Of a stretch of 5,997 nucleotides of DNA, positions 5,951-5,997 are shown one piece after another. The notes under the pieces were generated by a model, which saw nothing but the letters and a program-made list of their open reading frames with translations, was not told where the DNA came from and searched no databases. Numbering within the stretch: position 1 is the first letter of the stretch; each line of letters opens with the position of its first letter. The translations under genes and the position numbers were made by a program. This DNA comes from CAYVUI01 sp964454745 (lineage in GTDB: Bacteria; Planctomycetota; Phycisphaerae; Sedimentisphaerales; Anaerohalosphaeraceae). The DNA lies in the NCBI GenBank assembly GCA_964454745.1, contig CAYVUI010000169.1, positions 1 through 5,997 of the forward strand. Reading direction: 5' to 3'.

Positions 5951-5997
5951 TGATGTGTCCCCCCAATCGAGGCCTGATGACCCCCAAAAATGGATTT
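5951..5997. repeat. Imperfect C-rich direct repeat, possible IS21-type element edge
   Basis: TGATGTGTCCCCCCAA (5951-5966) is followed 24 bp later by TGATGACCCCCAAAAA (5975-5990), each preceded by GCC or GCCT. Closely spaced TGATG-n-CCCCC-AA repeats are reminiscent of the multiple terminal repeats of some IS21-family elements, which also start with TG. The window stops before any transposase, so this remains a guess. The primase ends seven bases earlier and looks intact. Confidence 0.35.

Overview
The window looks like accessory DNA from a Gram-negative bacterium, probably a proteobacterium: an integrated genomic island, satellite-like element or plasmid segment. The support is an AlpA/excisionase-type HTH gene directly upstream of a large zinc-finger/TOPRIM/DUF3987 phage-plasmid-type primase, several short orphan genes, two unrecognised genes on the opposite strand, and a repeat-rich non-coding stretch. 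Ribosome binding sites are ordinary AGGA/GGAG types and the one clear promoter is a sigma70 consensus. The genus cannot be fixed from sequence alone. No integrase, tRNA, rRNA, CRISPR array or complete insertion sequence is present.

Layout. Positions 1-556 are AT-rich and non-coding. They hold a phased array of CAAAAG units spaced exactly 9 bp apart, in clusters of 2, 2, 3 and 2. The left two clusters are inverted relative to the right two, with a palindrome beside the triple cluster. Positions 557-2328 (minus strand) hold two overlapping unknown genes (313 and 277 aa) joined by an ATGA stop/start overlap. They are served by a near-perfect promoter at 2370-2398. Positions 2329-2606 are the divergent intergenic region. 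Positions 2607-5944 (plus strand) hold a co-directional series: a 102-aa unknown, an 89-aa unknown, an 83-aa AlpA-like regulator/excisionase and the 761-aa primase. The last ~50 bases carry an imperfect C-rich direct repeat that may be the edge of another element, possibly an IS21-type end.

Working model (inference). The plus-strand genes form a replication/excision-control module: the AlpA-like protein would regulate excision or transcription, and the primase/ATPase would start replication of the element. The 9-bp-phased array is the most interesting signal. It is laid out like binding sites for a dedicated protein: replication iterons, arm-type recombinase/excisionase sites, or regulator sites. 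The minus-strand pair is expressed separately from its own strong promoter. It may be accessory cargo or a further part of the element's control machinery; its sequence does not reveal a function.
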